A stretch of DNA of 64,000 nt, taken from Enterobacteriaceae bacterium UBA2655. Lineage in GTDB: Bacteria; Pseudomonadota; Gammaproteobacteria; Enterobacterales; Enterobacteriaceae. The notes below the pieces were generated by a model, which saw nothing but the letters and a program-made list of their open reading frames with translations, made no database searches and was not told the DNA's origin. Made by a program: the position numbers and the translations under genes. Positions 56,063-64,000 of the stretch are shown one piece after another; positions within the stretch are counted from its first letter, which is position 1, and every line of letters begins with the position of its first letter. The stretch lies in assembly GCA_002359495.1 (NCBI GenBank), contig DENB01000064.1:1-64000 (forward strand). Reading direction: 5' to 3'.

Positions 56063-58387
56063 GTGAAGATAAAACTTCGGGTAAAGCGGTGGCGCTGGTT
56101 GCCGCTTCTTTTTTTGGCGGTGGTGGGGATGCTGTTCGCGCTCGATCGGCGGTTTCCTCTGCCGCTGCGTGAAGCGCAGCCGGCGCGCGTGGTGGTTGCG
56201 GAAGATGGCACGCCGCTGTGGCGTGTCGCCGACAGCCAGGGCGTGTGGCGCTATCCGGTGACGCTGAATGAAGTGTCGCCTGCCTATATCGAAGCGCTGT
56301 TGAATTTCGAAGATCGCTGGTTCTGGCAACATCCCGGAATCAACCCTGCCGCTTTCCTGCGCGCGTTGGCGCAAAACCTCCGACATGGCGGCATTGTTTC
56401 CGGTGGTAGTACGTTAACCATGCAGGTGGCGCGTCTTATCGATCCACAGCCGCGGACGCTGCGCGGAAAGCTGGTGCAGACGTGGCGCGCCGTGCAGCTC
56501 GAATGGCATCTCTCCAAGCGCGAGATCCTGACGCTCTATCTCAACTGCGCCCCTTTTGGCGGCACGGTGGAAGGCGTCGGCGCGGCGAGCTGGATCTGGC
56601 TCGGCAAGCCGCCGTCCCAGCTTACCAAAGGGGAAGCCGCGCTGCTGGCGGCGTTGCCCCAGGCGCCGAGCCGTCTGCGCCCGGATCGCTGGCCGCGCCG
56701 CGCCGAGGCGGCGCGCAATAAGGTGCTGGAGCGTCTGGCCCGTTATCATGTCTGGCCGGAGCGGGAAGTGAAAGAGATTCAACAGGAGGCGGTCTGGCTG
56801 CCGCCGCGCCAGTTGCCGCAACAGGCTCCGTTGCTGGCCCGTCGGCTCCTGTCGCTTTCGTCGCAAAACAAAATCGTTTCGACATTAGACGTCTCGTTAC
56901 AGCGCGAGCTGGAAAGCCTGACAGATTCGGTAAAACTGCGGCTGCCGCCGCGCACTTCACTGGCGCTGCTGGTGGTCGATCACACCAGTATGAAGGTACG
57001 CGGCTATGTCGGCTCGGCGGATTTTAACGATGATAGCCGCTTTGGCCATGTCGATATGATTCACAGCATACGCTCGCCGGGATCGGTGCTTAAGCCGTTT
57101 ATCTATGGTATGGCGCTGGATGATGGCCTGATCCACAGTGAGTCGCTGCTGCAGGATGTGCCGCGCCGCTTTGGCGATTACCGTCCCGGCAACTTCGACA
57201 GCGGATTTCACGGTCCGGTAAGCGCCAGCGAAGCGCTGAAGCGCTCGCTTAATCTGCCAGCGGTTCAACTGCTTGATGCATTGGGACCGAAAAACGTGGC
57301 GGCGCGACTGCGCAACGTGGGGCTGAATCTGCACTTTCCGCCGGGCGCGGAACCGAACCTGTCGCTGGCTTTGGGTGGAGCAGGCGCGCGTCTGGATGAG
57401 ATGGTCGCGGCGTACAGCGCCTTTGCACGTCAGGGCAACGCGGCATCGCTGCGCTGGCTGCCGTATCAACCCTTGCGCCAGCGGCCTTTGCTGTCGCCGG
57501 GCGCGGCTTGGATCGTACGACATATTCTGGCAGGAGAAACGCAGCCCCTGGCCAGTGGCGCGGCGTCAGACATGGTGTCGCTGGCATGGAAAACCGGCAC
57601 CAGCTACGGCTATCGCGATGCGTGGGCCATCGGCGTGACGCCGCGCTACCTTATCGGCGTCTGGGTGGGGCGACCAGACGCTACGCCAGTGGCCGGGCAA
57701 TTTGGTTTCGCCTCAGCGGTACCGATCATGAACCAGGTCAACGCTGTGCTGAGAAAATATATGCCGGTTAAGGGCACGCCGCGCGATCCGCTTCCTGCAA
57801 CGGTGAGCGCGATAGCGATCTGCTGGCCCGGCGGACAGCCGTTGCCGCCGGACGATGAAAACTGTCGACAGCGACGGCAAAGCTGGGCGCTGAACCAAAT
57901 CGCGCCGCCCACCTTGCTGGCGCCGGGCCAGGAAGGGGGAAACGGCCTGCGTTTGCGCTACTGGCAGAACGACAAAGGGTTGCGTACCGCAGCAGATTGC
58001 CCCGATGCGCGGAGCCGCGAGCGGTGGCTGTGGCCGCTGCCGCTGGAGCCGTGGCTGCCGCAATCCGAGCGGCGCGCGCAACGTCTGCCGCTGGCGGACG
58101 CCGATTGCCCTCCGCTGGCGCAGGGGGATACGCCGCCAATGATAATCACTGGCGTCATAAACGGTCAGCGCATGCAGCCGCTGCCGGGAAAAGCGGTGCT
58201 AACGCTGTTGGCGAAGGCGCAAGGCGGACGAGGTGAGCAGCGCTGGTGGTTTTTAAATGGCGAACCGGTTGAGCGAAGTGCGGATAAAGGCGGCGTTTCG
58301 CTGACATTAAACAAACCCGGACAGTATCAATTGGTGGTAATGGATGAAGCGGGGCAGTTGGCTTCCGTCTCTTTCACACGCCAGTAA
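56063..58387 (+). CDS. pbpC: Penicillin-binding protein 1C
   Basis: 774 aa. One membrane anchor (about 12-28), a transglycosylase domain with catalytic Glu83 in NFEDRWFWQHPG, a transpeptidase domain with Ser341-Val-Leu-Lys344 and KTGTSYGYRDAWAIG, and the C-terminal BiPBP domain typical of PbpC. GTG start 3 bp after yfhM. Peptidoglycan synthase of the periplasmic face. Confidence 0.95.
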   Translation: MKIKLRVKRWRWLPLLFLAVVGMLFALDRRFPLPLREAQPARVVVAEDGTPLWRVADSQGVWRYPVTLNEVSPAYIEALLNFEDRWFWQHPGINPAAFLRALAQNLRHGGIVSGGSTLTMQVARLIDPQPRTLRGKLVQTWRAVQLEWHLSKREILTLYLNCAPFGGTVEGVGAASWIWLGKPPSQLTKGEAALLAALPQAPSRLRPDRWPRRAEAARNKVLERLARYHVWPEREVKEIQQEAVWLPPRQLPQQAPLLARRLLSLSSQNKIVSTLDVSLQRELESLTDSVKLRLPPRTSLALLVVDHTSMKVRGYVGSADFNDDSRFGHVDMIHSIRSPGSVLKPFIYGMALDDGLIHSESLLQDVPRRFGDYRPGNFDSGFHGPVSASEALKRSLNLPAVQLLDALGPKNVAARLRNVGLNLHFPPGAEPNLSLALGGAGARLDEMVAAYSAFARQGNAASLRWLPYQPLRQRPLLSPGAAWIVRHILAGETQPLASGAASDMVSLAWKTGTSYGYRDAWAIGVTPRYLIGVWVGRPDATPVAGQFGFASAVPIMNQVNAVLRKYMPVKGTPRDPLPATVSAIAICWPGGQPLPPDDENCRQRRQSWALNQIAPPTLLAPGQEGGNGLRLRYWQNDKGLRTAADCPDARSRERWLWPLPLEPWLPQSERRAQRLPLADADCPPLAQGDTPPMIITGVINGQRMQPLPGKAVLTLLAKAQGGRGEQRWWFLNGEPVERSADKGGVSLTLNKPGQYQLVVMDEAGQLASVSFTRQ

Positions 58388-58474
58388 ACGTCAGGCTATT
58401 ACACATTTTTTGCCTGTCCGCATCGACGCAAATCAATAAATTTCAAGAAATCATACGATCGCTAATAGGCAACA

Positions 58475-58505
58475 CGCGCCGATCTCCCTATAATCGGCGC
58501 GTTTT
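58475..58505 (+). terminator. pbpC terminator overlapping a possible ndk -10 element
   Basis: Stem CGCGCCGAT/ATCGGCGCG (58475-58483, 58493-58501), then TTTT. TATAAT at 58489-58494 lies in its loop and right arm and is the best -10 for ndk. Confidence 0.7.
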
Positions 58506-58508
58506 CTT

Positions 58509-58533
58509 ACCGGGAGCGGGTTCCCGGTTTTTT
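58509..58533 (+). terminator. Second terminator hairpin in the ndk leader (possible attenuator)
   Basis: Perfect 7-bp stem ACCGGGA/TCCCGGT (58509-58515, 58522-58528), loop GCGGGT, then a run of six T, ending 25 bp before the ndk ATG. If ndk is transcribed from the TATAAT at 58489, this hairpin falls within its 5' leader. Confidence 0.6.
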
Positions 58534-58558
58534 CAGGATGCTAAAGACAGAGGTCAAC

Positions 58559-58990
58559 ATGGCAATCGAACGTACCTTCTCCATCATCAAACCGAACGCA
58601 GTCGCAAAGAACGTTATCGGCGCAATCTACAACCGTTTTGAAAGCGCAGGCTTCAAAATCGTCGGCGCTAAAATGCTGCACCTGAGCAAAGAGCAGGCTG
58701 AAGGCTTCTACGCGGAGCACAAAGGCCGTCCGTTCTTTGATGGTCTGGTTGAATTCATGACCTCTGGTCCGGTTGTCGTTTCTGTTCTGGAAGGCGAAAA
58801 CGCGATTCAGCGTCACCGCGACCTGATGGGCGCGACCAACCCGGACAACGCACTGGCAGGCACCCTGCGCGCGGATTACGCTGACAGCTTCACCGAAAAC
58901 GCCACCCACGGTTCCGACTCTCAGGAATCCGCTGCGCGTGAAATCGCGTTCTTCTTCGGCGAAAACGAAGTCTGCCCGCGTACGCGTTAA
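58559..58990 (+). CDS. ndk: Nucleoside diphosphate kinase
   Basis: 143 aa. It moves the gamma-phosphate of ATP to nucleoside diphosphates. The phospho-His lies in NATHGSDS near residue 117. Start [18 protein letters not shown] has AGAGGT upstream; an ATG 7 codons earlier is unlikely. Codons are highly optimised, as expected for an abundant enzyme. Confidence 0.97.
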   Translation: MAIERTFSIIKPNAVAKNVIGAIYNRFESAGFKIVGAKMLHLSKEQAEGFYAEHKGRPFFDGLVEFMTSGPVVVSVLEGENAIQRHRDLMGATNPDNALAGTLRADYADSFTENATHGSDSQESAAREIAFFFGENEVCPRTR

Positions 58991-59176
58991 TTTTTAGCCC
59001 TGCCCGCCGTGCCGCTCAGGTTTACAAATAATTACGCCTGTACGGCGCCGCACCCTGGCATCGGGCTGGAGATGTTGTACAATTACGCGCCCTCGATGAG
59101 TCTGCTCGCCGGGGGCGCTGTTTTTTTCTATTCTTAACCAGAGCCATAACGTGTAATAACGAGGCCAGAGAACATT

Positions 59177-60346
59177 ATGTCCGAACAGATTGTGACGCCG
59201 TCGTCCGCATCCCCCGTGGTTGTTTCCCCCAAAAACGAAAAAATTAACCTGCTGGATCTCAATCGCCAACAGATGCGCGAATTCTTTCTCTCGCTGGGCG
59301 AAAAACCGTTCCGCGCCGATCAGGTGATGAAGTGGATTTATCACTACTGCTGCGATGATTTCGAGCAGATGACGGATATCAACAAAGTGCTGCGCGCCAA
59401 GCTGATGCAGCTGTGCGAAATCCGTGCGCCGGAAGTGGCTGAAGAGAAACGTTCCGCCGACGGCACCATCAAATGGGCCATCCGCGTCGGCGATCAGCTG
59501 GTGGAAACGGTCTATATTCCGGAAGACGACCGCGCCACGCTCTGCGTCTCTTCGCAGGTCGGCTGCGCGCTGGAGTGTAAGTTCTGCTCCACGGCGCAAC
59601 AGGGGTTCAACCGCAACCTGCGCGTATCTGAAATCATCGGTCAGGTATGGCGCGCGGCGAAAATTATCGGCGCCGCCAAAGTCACCGGCCAACGTCCCAT
59701 CACCAACGTCGTCATGATGGGCATGGGCGAGCCGCTGCTTAACCTGAACAATGTGGTGCCGGCGATGGAAATCATGCTGGACGATTTCGGTTTCGGCCTG
59801 TCGAAACGCCGCGTAACGCTCTCCACCTCCGGCGTGGTGCCGGCGCTGGATAAGCTGGGCGATATGATCGACGTGGCGCTGGCGATCTCGCTGCATGCGC
59901 CTAACGATGCGCTGCGCGACGATATCGTGCCGATCAATAAAAAATATAATATTGAAACGTTCCTCGGTGCGGTAAAACGCTATATGGCTAAATCCAATGC
60001 CAACCAGGGCCGCGTAACTATCGAATATGTCATGCTGGATCACGTCAACGACAGCACAGACGACGCGCATCAGCTGGCCGAGCTGTTGAAAGATACGCCT
60101 TGCAAAATCAACCTGATCCCCTGGAACCCCTTCCCGGGCGCGCCTTACGGCCGCAGCTCCAACAGCCGCGTGGATCGTTTTTCGAAAGTATTAATGGAGT
60201 ACGGTTTCACTACCATTGTGCGTAAAACGCGCGGCGACGATATCGACGCCGCCTGCGGCCAGCTGGCCGGCGATGTGATCGACCGTACCAAGCGTACGCT
60301 GCGGAAAAAAATGGCGGGCGAACCCATTTCTGTGAAAGCGATCTGA
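59177..60346 (+). CDS. rlmN: Dual-specificity rRNA/tRNA methyltransferase RlmN
   Basis: 389 aa radical-SAM enzyme that methylates C2 of A2503 in 23S rRNA and A37 in some tRNAs. The [4Fe-4S] motif is Cys130, Cys134, Cys137 (CALECKFC). The second methyl-carrying Cys is in [12 protein letters not shown] near the C-terminus. The 186-bp spacer from ndk shows no clear feature beyond a presumed promoter. Confidence 0.97.
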   Translation: MSEQIVTPSSASPVVVSPKNEKINLLDLNRQQMREFFLSLGEKPFRADQVMKWIYHYCCDDFEQMTDINKVLRAKLMQLCEIRAPEVAEEKRSADGTIKWAIRVGDQLVETVYIPEDDRATLCVSSQVGCALECKFCSTAQQGFNRNLRVSEIIGQVWRAAKIIGAAKVTGQRPITNVVMMGMGEPLLNLNNVVPAMEIMLDDFGFGLSKRRVTLSTSGVVPALDKLGDMIDVALAISLHAPNDALRDDIVPINKKYNIETFLGAVKRYMAKSNANQGRVTIEYVMLDHVNDSTDDAHQLAELLKDTPCKINLIPWNPFPGAPYGRSSNSRVDRFSKVLMEYGFTTIVRKTRGDDIDAACGQLAGDVIDRTKRTLRKKMAGEPISVKAI

Positions 60347-60441
60347 AAGCTGACGCCTGCGGGTTTTCTGCAGGCCGCGCCCGTGTCAGGCTTGCCGCAG
60401 GGCAGGTAAGGGAGAAGTGGTTCTGACAAGGCGGAGGATGT

Positions 60442-61176
60442 ATGGGTAAAGGATTACCTTTGTTGTTGATGGCTTTATTTGTTGTAACCGGGTGTGTCAG
60501 TAAGCCGATGCGCCAGGAGATCGCGGATGTGCGTTTGCAATTAGGAATGCACTATCTCGCCCGACAGGATTATCCGGCCGCAGAGCGCAACCTGTTGCGG
60601 GCGGAGCGGGCTACGCCGCGTGATTATCGCGTGGCGCTGGCTTTGGCACGCCTGTTTCAGGCGCAGAATAACAATTCTGCAACCATGCGCTACTATAAAC
60701 GGGCGCAGGCGCTGGCGCCGGGAAATGGCTACGTGGCTAACAATTACGGTGCGTTTCTCTGTGCTTTAGGGCAGTATGATGAAGCGCATCAACAGTTTAA
60801 CCAAGCGGCGAAAGCGCGAGAGCCGGAAGCCGACAGCGATGCGCTTGAACTGTCGGGCTATTGTTATTTACAGTCAGGCTCATTGGCGGCGGCAAGACAA
60901 CAGCTGCTCGCCGCGCTGGCGACGGACGAGGATAAAGGACCATCCTTGTTGCAAGAAGCCGAAAGGCGTTTAGAAAGGAGAGAGCTGGCGACGACGCGGC
61001 TTTTATTAGAGGTATATCAACACCGGCTTCCTGCCACCGCAGAAAGTCTGTGGTTAGAGATTCGTTTCGCCGCCCAACAGGGCAACGCTGCTGACGTAAC
61101 ACGTTATGGCGACCGGTTGGCGCGAAGTTTTCCACAATCGATACAGTACCAGCGTTATTTAGCTAATGAATACTGA
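60442..61176 (+). CDS. pilW: PilW/PilF-type TPR lipoprotein
   Basis: 244 aa. Signal peptide with lipobox VVTGC (Cys18), then about six tetratricopeptide repeats (for example [22 protein letters not shown] and [20 protein letters not shown]). PilF/PilW proteins help assemble the outer-membrane secretin of type IV pili. E. coli K-12 lacks this gene between rlmN and rodZ. No pilus genes lie nearby. The end overlaps rodZ by 11 nt. Confidence 0.85.
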   Translation: MGKGLPLLLMALFVVTGCVSKPMRQEIADVRLQLGMHYLARQDYPAAERNLLRAERATPRDYRVALALARLFQAQNNNSATMRYYKRAQALAPGNGYVANNYGAFLCALGQYDEAHQQFNQAAKAREPEADSDALELSGYCYLQSGSLAAARQQLLAALATDEDKGPSLLQEAERRLERRELATTRLLLEVYQHRLPATAESLWLEIRFAAQQGNAADVTRYGDRLARSFPQSIQYQRYLANEY

Positions 61177-62206
61177 AGCCACTCAAGATAAAACTGCAGT
61201 ACATTCCACAGGCGAACGCCTGCGTCTGGCCCGTGAGCAGATGGGGCTGACCCAGCAAAACGTTGCTGAACGTCTGTGCCTGAAACTTTCCACCGTGCGG
61301 GATATTGAGGAAGACAAATCGCCCGCCGATTTGGCCTCGACCTTCTTGCGTGGTTATATCCGCTCCTATGCCCGTCTGGTACACGTCCCTGAATATGAAC
61401 TGCTGCCGATGATGGCGAAGCAGACTCCGGTACGTGCGGCGAAAATCGAGCCGATGCAGAGTTTTTCTCTGGGCAAGCGGCGTAAAAAACGCGACGGCTG
61501 GCTGATGATCTTTACCTGGCTGGTGATTTTCGTAGTTATCGGCCTGACCGGCGCCTGGTGGTGGCAGAACCATAAAGCGTCCCAGGACGAGCTGGTATCG
61601 ATGGCCGATCAAAACGGCAGCGGCGATGACAACAGCCAGTCGATCCCGCTGACCGACAGCGGCAGCAACGCCACCAGCGATAACGCGGCGCCGGATGACA
61701 GCGGCGCGGTTGCGCCTGCCGACAACGCGGCGGCGAACAGCGCGCCGGCAACCAATGCGCCGGCGGACAACGCGACCGGCGGCAATCCTGCCGCAGCCAA
61801 CAATGCCGCGGCGAACAATGCGGTGGTTTCTCCCAGCCAGGCGCCTGTCGCTAACGGCGGTCCGGTCGCTAACGACGTAAATAACGCCGCCGCGCCCATT
61901 GCCGCAGGCAATGGCCAGCTGCCGATCGGTAACGCCGCGACCAGCGAGCCTGCCGGCGATTCGAACGCAGTGGTGATGAACTTCAGCGCCGACTGCTGGC
62001 TGGAAGTAACCGATGCGACCGGTAAAAAACTCTTCAGCGGATTGCAACGTAGCGGTGGTAAACTCAGCCTGGCCGGCACTGCGCCCTATCGTCTGAAAAT
62101 CGGCGCGCCCGGCGCGGTTCAGATTCAATATCAGAACCAGCCTGTTGATTTAAGTCGTTTTATCCGTAATAACCAGGTTGCACGCCTGACGTTGGGCGCG
62201 CAATAA
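61166..62206 (+). CDS. rodZ: Cytoskeleton protein RodZ
   Basis: 346 aa. Cytoplasmic helix-turn-helix (about 16-75) that binds MreB, a basic stretch KRRKKRD, a membrane helix at 111-133, a low-complexity Ala/Asn/Pro linker (about 150-255), and a C-terminal periplasmic DUF4115 domain ([19 protein letters not shown]). It sets rod shape with MreB. Confidence 0.95.
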   Translation: MNTEATQDKTAVHSTGERLRLAREQMGLTQQNVAERLCLKLSTVRDIEEDKSPADLASTFLRGYIRSYARLVHVPEYELLPMMAKQTPVRAAKIEPMQSFSLGKRRKKRDGWLMIFTWLVIFVVIGLTGAWWWQNHKASQDELVSMADQNGSGDDNSQSIPLTDSGSNATSDNAAPDDSGAVAPADNAAANSAPATNAPADNATGGNPAAANNAAANNAVVSPSQAPVANGGPVANDVNNAAAPIAAGNGQLPIGNAATSEPAGDSNAVVMNFSADCWLEVTDATGKKLFSGLQRSGGKLSLAGTAPYRLKIGAPGAVQIQYQNQPVDLSRFIRNNQVARLTLGAQ

Positions 62207-62244
62207 CGCCGCATCGCGTCACCGGGCAATTGTGGAGAGAAAAT

Positions 62245-63366
62245 ATGCATAACGAAGCACCCATTATCCGTCGCAAATCAACCCGGATTTACGTCGGCAA
62301 GGTGCCAGTCGGCGACGGCGCGCCAATCGCCGTTCAGTCGATGACTAACACCCGCACCACGGATGTGGAAGCGACGGTTAATCAGATTAAAGCGCTGGAG
62401 CGCGTCGGCGTCGATATCGTCCGCGTTTCGGTGCCGACCATGGATGCGGCGGAAGCCTTTAAGCTGATTAAGCAGCAGGTGAACGTTCCGCTGGTTGCAG
62501 ATATCCATTTTGACTACCGCATCGCCTTGAAAGTCGCCGAATACGGCGTTGACTGTCTGCGTATTAACCCAGGCAATATCGGCAATAACGAGCGTATCCG
62601 TCAGGTGGTGGATTGCGCGCGCGATAACAATATTCCGATCCGCATCGGCGTCAACGCCGGTTCGCTGGAAAAAGATCTGCAGGAAAAGTATGGCGAACCG
62701 ACGCCTCAGGCGCTGCTGGAATCCGCCATGCGCCATGTGGATCATCTTGATCGCCTCAACTTCGATCAGTTCAAAGTCAGCGTAAAAGCGTCGGACGTCT
62801 TTTTGGCGGTGGAGTCTTATCGCCTGCTGGCGAAGCAGATCGATCAGCCGCTGCACCTTGGCATTACCGAGGCGGGCGGCGCCCGCGCCGGCGCGGTGAA
62901 ATCCGCCATCGGCCTCGGACTTCTACTCTCTGAAGGCATCGGCGATACGCTGCGTATTTCGCTGGCGGCCGATCCGGTGGAAGAGGTGAAGGTCGGCTTC
63001 GATATTCTGAAATCGCTGCGCATCCGTTCGCGCGGCATCAACTTTATCGCCTGCCCGACCTGTTCGCGTCAGGAGTTCGACGTGATCGGCACGGTCAACG
63101 CGCTGGAGCAGCGTCTGGAAGATATCATCACGCCAATGGACGTCTCCATTATCGGCTGCGTGGTGAACGGTCCGGGCGAAGCGACTATCTCCACGCTGGG
63201 CGTCACCGGCGGCAACAAGAAGAGCGGCTTTTACGAAGATGGCGTGCGTCAGCGCGATCGGCTTGATAACGATGATATGATCGATCAGTTGGAGGCGCGC
63301 ATTCGCGCCAAGGCCACGATGCTGGATGAAAACCGCCGCATTAACGTGCAGCAGTTGGAAAATTAA
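62245..63366 (+). CDS. ispG: 4-hydroxy-3-methylbut-2-enyl diphosphate synthase
   Basis: 373 aa (GcpE). A [4Fe-4S] enzyme of the MEP isoprenoid pathway, converting MEcPP to HMBPP. Cluster ligands are in [10 protein letters not shown] and [10 protein letters not shown]; the TIM-barrel N-terminus includes [12 protein letters not shown]. Start [12 protein letters not shown] has GGAGAG upstream. Its cluster must be made without the ISC scaffold genes usually found near iscS. Confidence 0.97.
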   Translation: MHNEAPIIRRKSTRIYVGKVPVGDGAPIAVQSMTNTRTTDVEATVNQIKALERVGVDIVRVSVPTMDAAEAFKLIKQQVNVPLVADIHFDYRIALKVAEYGVDCLRINPGNIGNNERIRQVVDCARDNNIPIRIGVNAGSLEKDLQEKYGEPTPQALLESAMRHVDHLDRLNFDQFKVSVKASDVFLAVESYRLLAKQIDQPLHLGITEAGGARAGAVKSAIGLGLLLSEGIGDTLRISLAADPVEEVKVGFDILKSLRIRSRGINFIACPTCSRQEFDVIGTVNALEQRLEDIITPMDVSIIGCVVNGPGEATISTLGVTGGNKKSGFYEDGVRQRDRLDNDDMIDQLEARIRAKATMLDENRRINVQQLEN

Positions 63367-63472
63367 TGGACGGCGCGTGGCAGCACGCGTCACTTTTGTG
63401 ATTGAACCTGTGCGGTTTCATCCTCATAAGGTATGATGCCGGACAGGTTTTTTTGTATTAAGAGATTTTAAC

Positions 63473-64000
63473 GTGGCGAAGAACATTCAAGCTATTCGCG
63501 GGATGAATGATTACCTGCCTGCGGATACGGCCATCTGGCAACGGATTGAAGGCACTCTCAAACAGGTTCTGGCCAGCTACGGCTACAGCGAAATTCGTTT
63601 ACCTGTCGTCGAACATACCCCACTGTTTAAACGCGCCATCGGCGAAGTCACCGACGTGGTCGAAAAAGAGATGTACACCTTTGACGATCGCAACGGCGAA
63701 AGCCTGACGCTGCGTCCGGAAGGCACCGCAGGCTGTGTGCGCGCCGGCATCGAGCACGGCCTGCTTTATAACCAGGAACAGCGTCTCTGGTATATGGGTC
63801 CGATGTTCCGCTATGAGCGTCCGCAAAAAGGGCGCTACCGTCAGTTTCATCAGATGGGCGTTGAAATTTTCGGCCTGCAGGGGCCGGATATCGACGCCGA
63901 GCTGATTATGCTGAGCGCGCGCTGGTGGAAAGCGCTGGGCATCGCCGATCACGTTCGTCTTGAGCTTAACTCTATCGGCTCGCTGGAGGCGCGCGCCAAC
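63473..64000 (+). CDS. hisS: Histidyl-tRNA synthetase, 5' part (runs off the window)
   Basis: First 176 codons. GTG start gives [20 protein letters not shown]; class II motif 1 region and motif 2 block [20 protein letters not shown] are present. It charges tRNA-His. Order ispG-hisS matches E. coli. The frame is open to the last base. Confidence 0.95.
   Translation, partial: MAKNIQAIRGMNDYLPADTAIWQRIEGTLKQVLASYGYSEIRLPVVEHTPLFKRAIGEVTDVVEKEMYTFDDRNGESLTLRPEGTAGCVRAGIEHGLLYNQEQRLWYMGPMFRYERPQKGRYRQFHQMGVEIFGLQGPDIDAELIMLSARWWKALGIADHVRLELNSIGSLEARAN

Overview
The window is a stretch of enterobacterial chromosome. Most genes and their order match the Escherichia coli segment running from smpB/ssrA through recN, grpE, rpoE-rse, lepAB-rnc-era-recO-pdxJ-acpS, purL-glmY-glrK-qseG-glrR-glnB, hmp, glyA, suhB, trmJ, iscR, pepB, yfhM, pbpC, ndk and rlmN to ispG and hisS. 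High G+C, the presence of a PilW-like gene before rodZ, and several departures from the E. coli layout suggest a relative outside Escherichia, perhaps in the Pantoea/Mixta/Erwinia group. The genus is an inference. No rRNA, CRISPR array or insertion sequence was seen.

Layout. (1) 1-3213 is the end of an integrated element next to the 3' end of ssrA: a partial unknown ORF, an A+T-rich AIPR-family gene with a nuclease-like N-terminus, and a P4-type integrase whose upstream region holds a large GTATAC inverted repeat. The element continues beyond the left edge. (2) 3214-14408 carries ssrA and smpB, ratA-ratB, bamE, recN with LexA boxes, nadK, grpE with a sigma-32 promoter, ung, grcA with an FNR box, srmB, trmN6 and nadB. 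(3) 14409-24521 holds rpoE-rseABC, lepA-lepB-rnc-era-recO-pdxJ-acpS and yfhL. The rnc-era junction contains a tandem duplication. (4) 24577-41217 holds an RpiR-type regulator, pgpC, tadA, mltF, purL, the sRNA glmY with its sigma-54 promoter and GlrR sites, glrK-qseG-glrR, glnB, hmpA, glyA and csiE. (5) 41375-44232 is an accessory patch: a DUF1007/NicO-type metal pair under a possible Zur-like site, then an unknown Asn/Gln-rich membrane protein. (6) 44290-64000 returns to core genes: suhB, trmJ, iscR-iscS, pepB, sseB, sseA, yfhM-pbpC, ndk, rlmN, pilW, rodZ, ispG and the start of hisS.

The most striking biology is at iscRS. iscS is followed by a strong terminator and then pepB, so iscU, iscA, hscB, hscA, fdx and iscX are missing from their usual place. 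IscS has also lost the C-terminal tail that docks the scaffold IscU, while IscR keeps all its cluster ligands and has three tandem 25-bp-phased operators. Fe-S enzymes and proteins encoded here (RlmN, IspG, YfhL, IscR) therefore probably depend on another assembly machine such as SUF encoded elsewhere. The second lead is the AIPR gene, which sits 16 bp downstream of the integrase, has a GxD...QxK nuclease signature, and looks like a single-gene phage-defence cargo.
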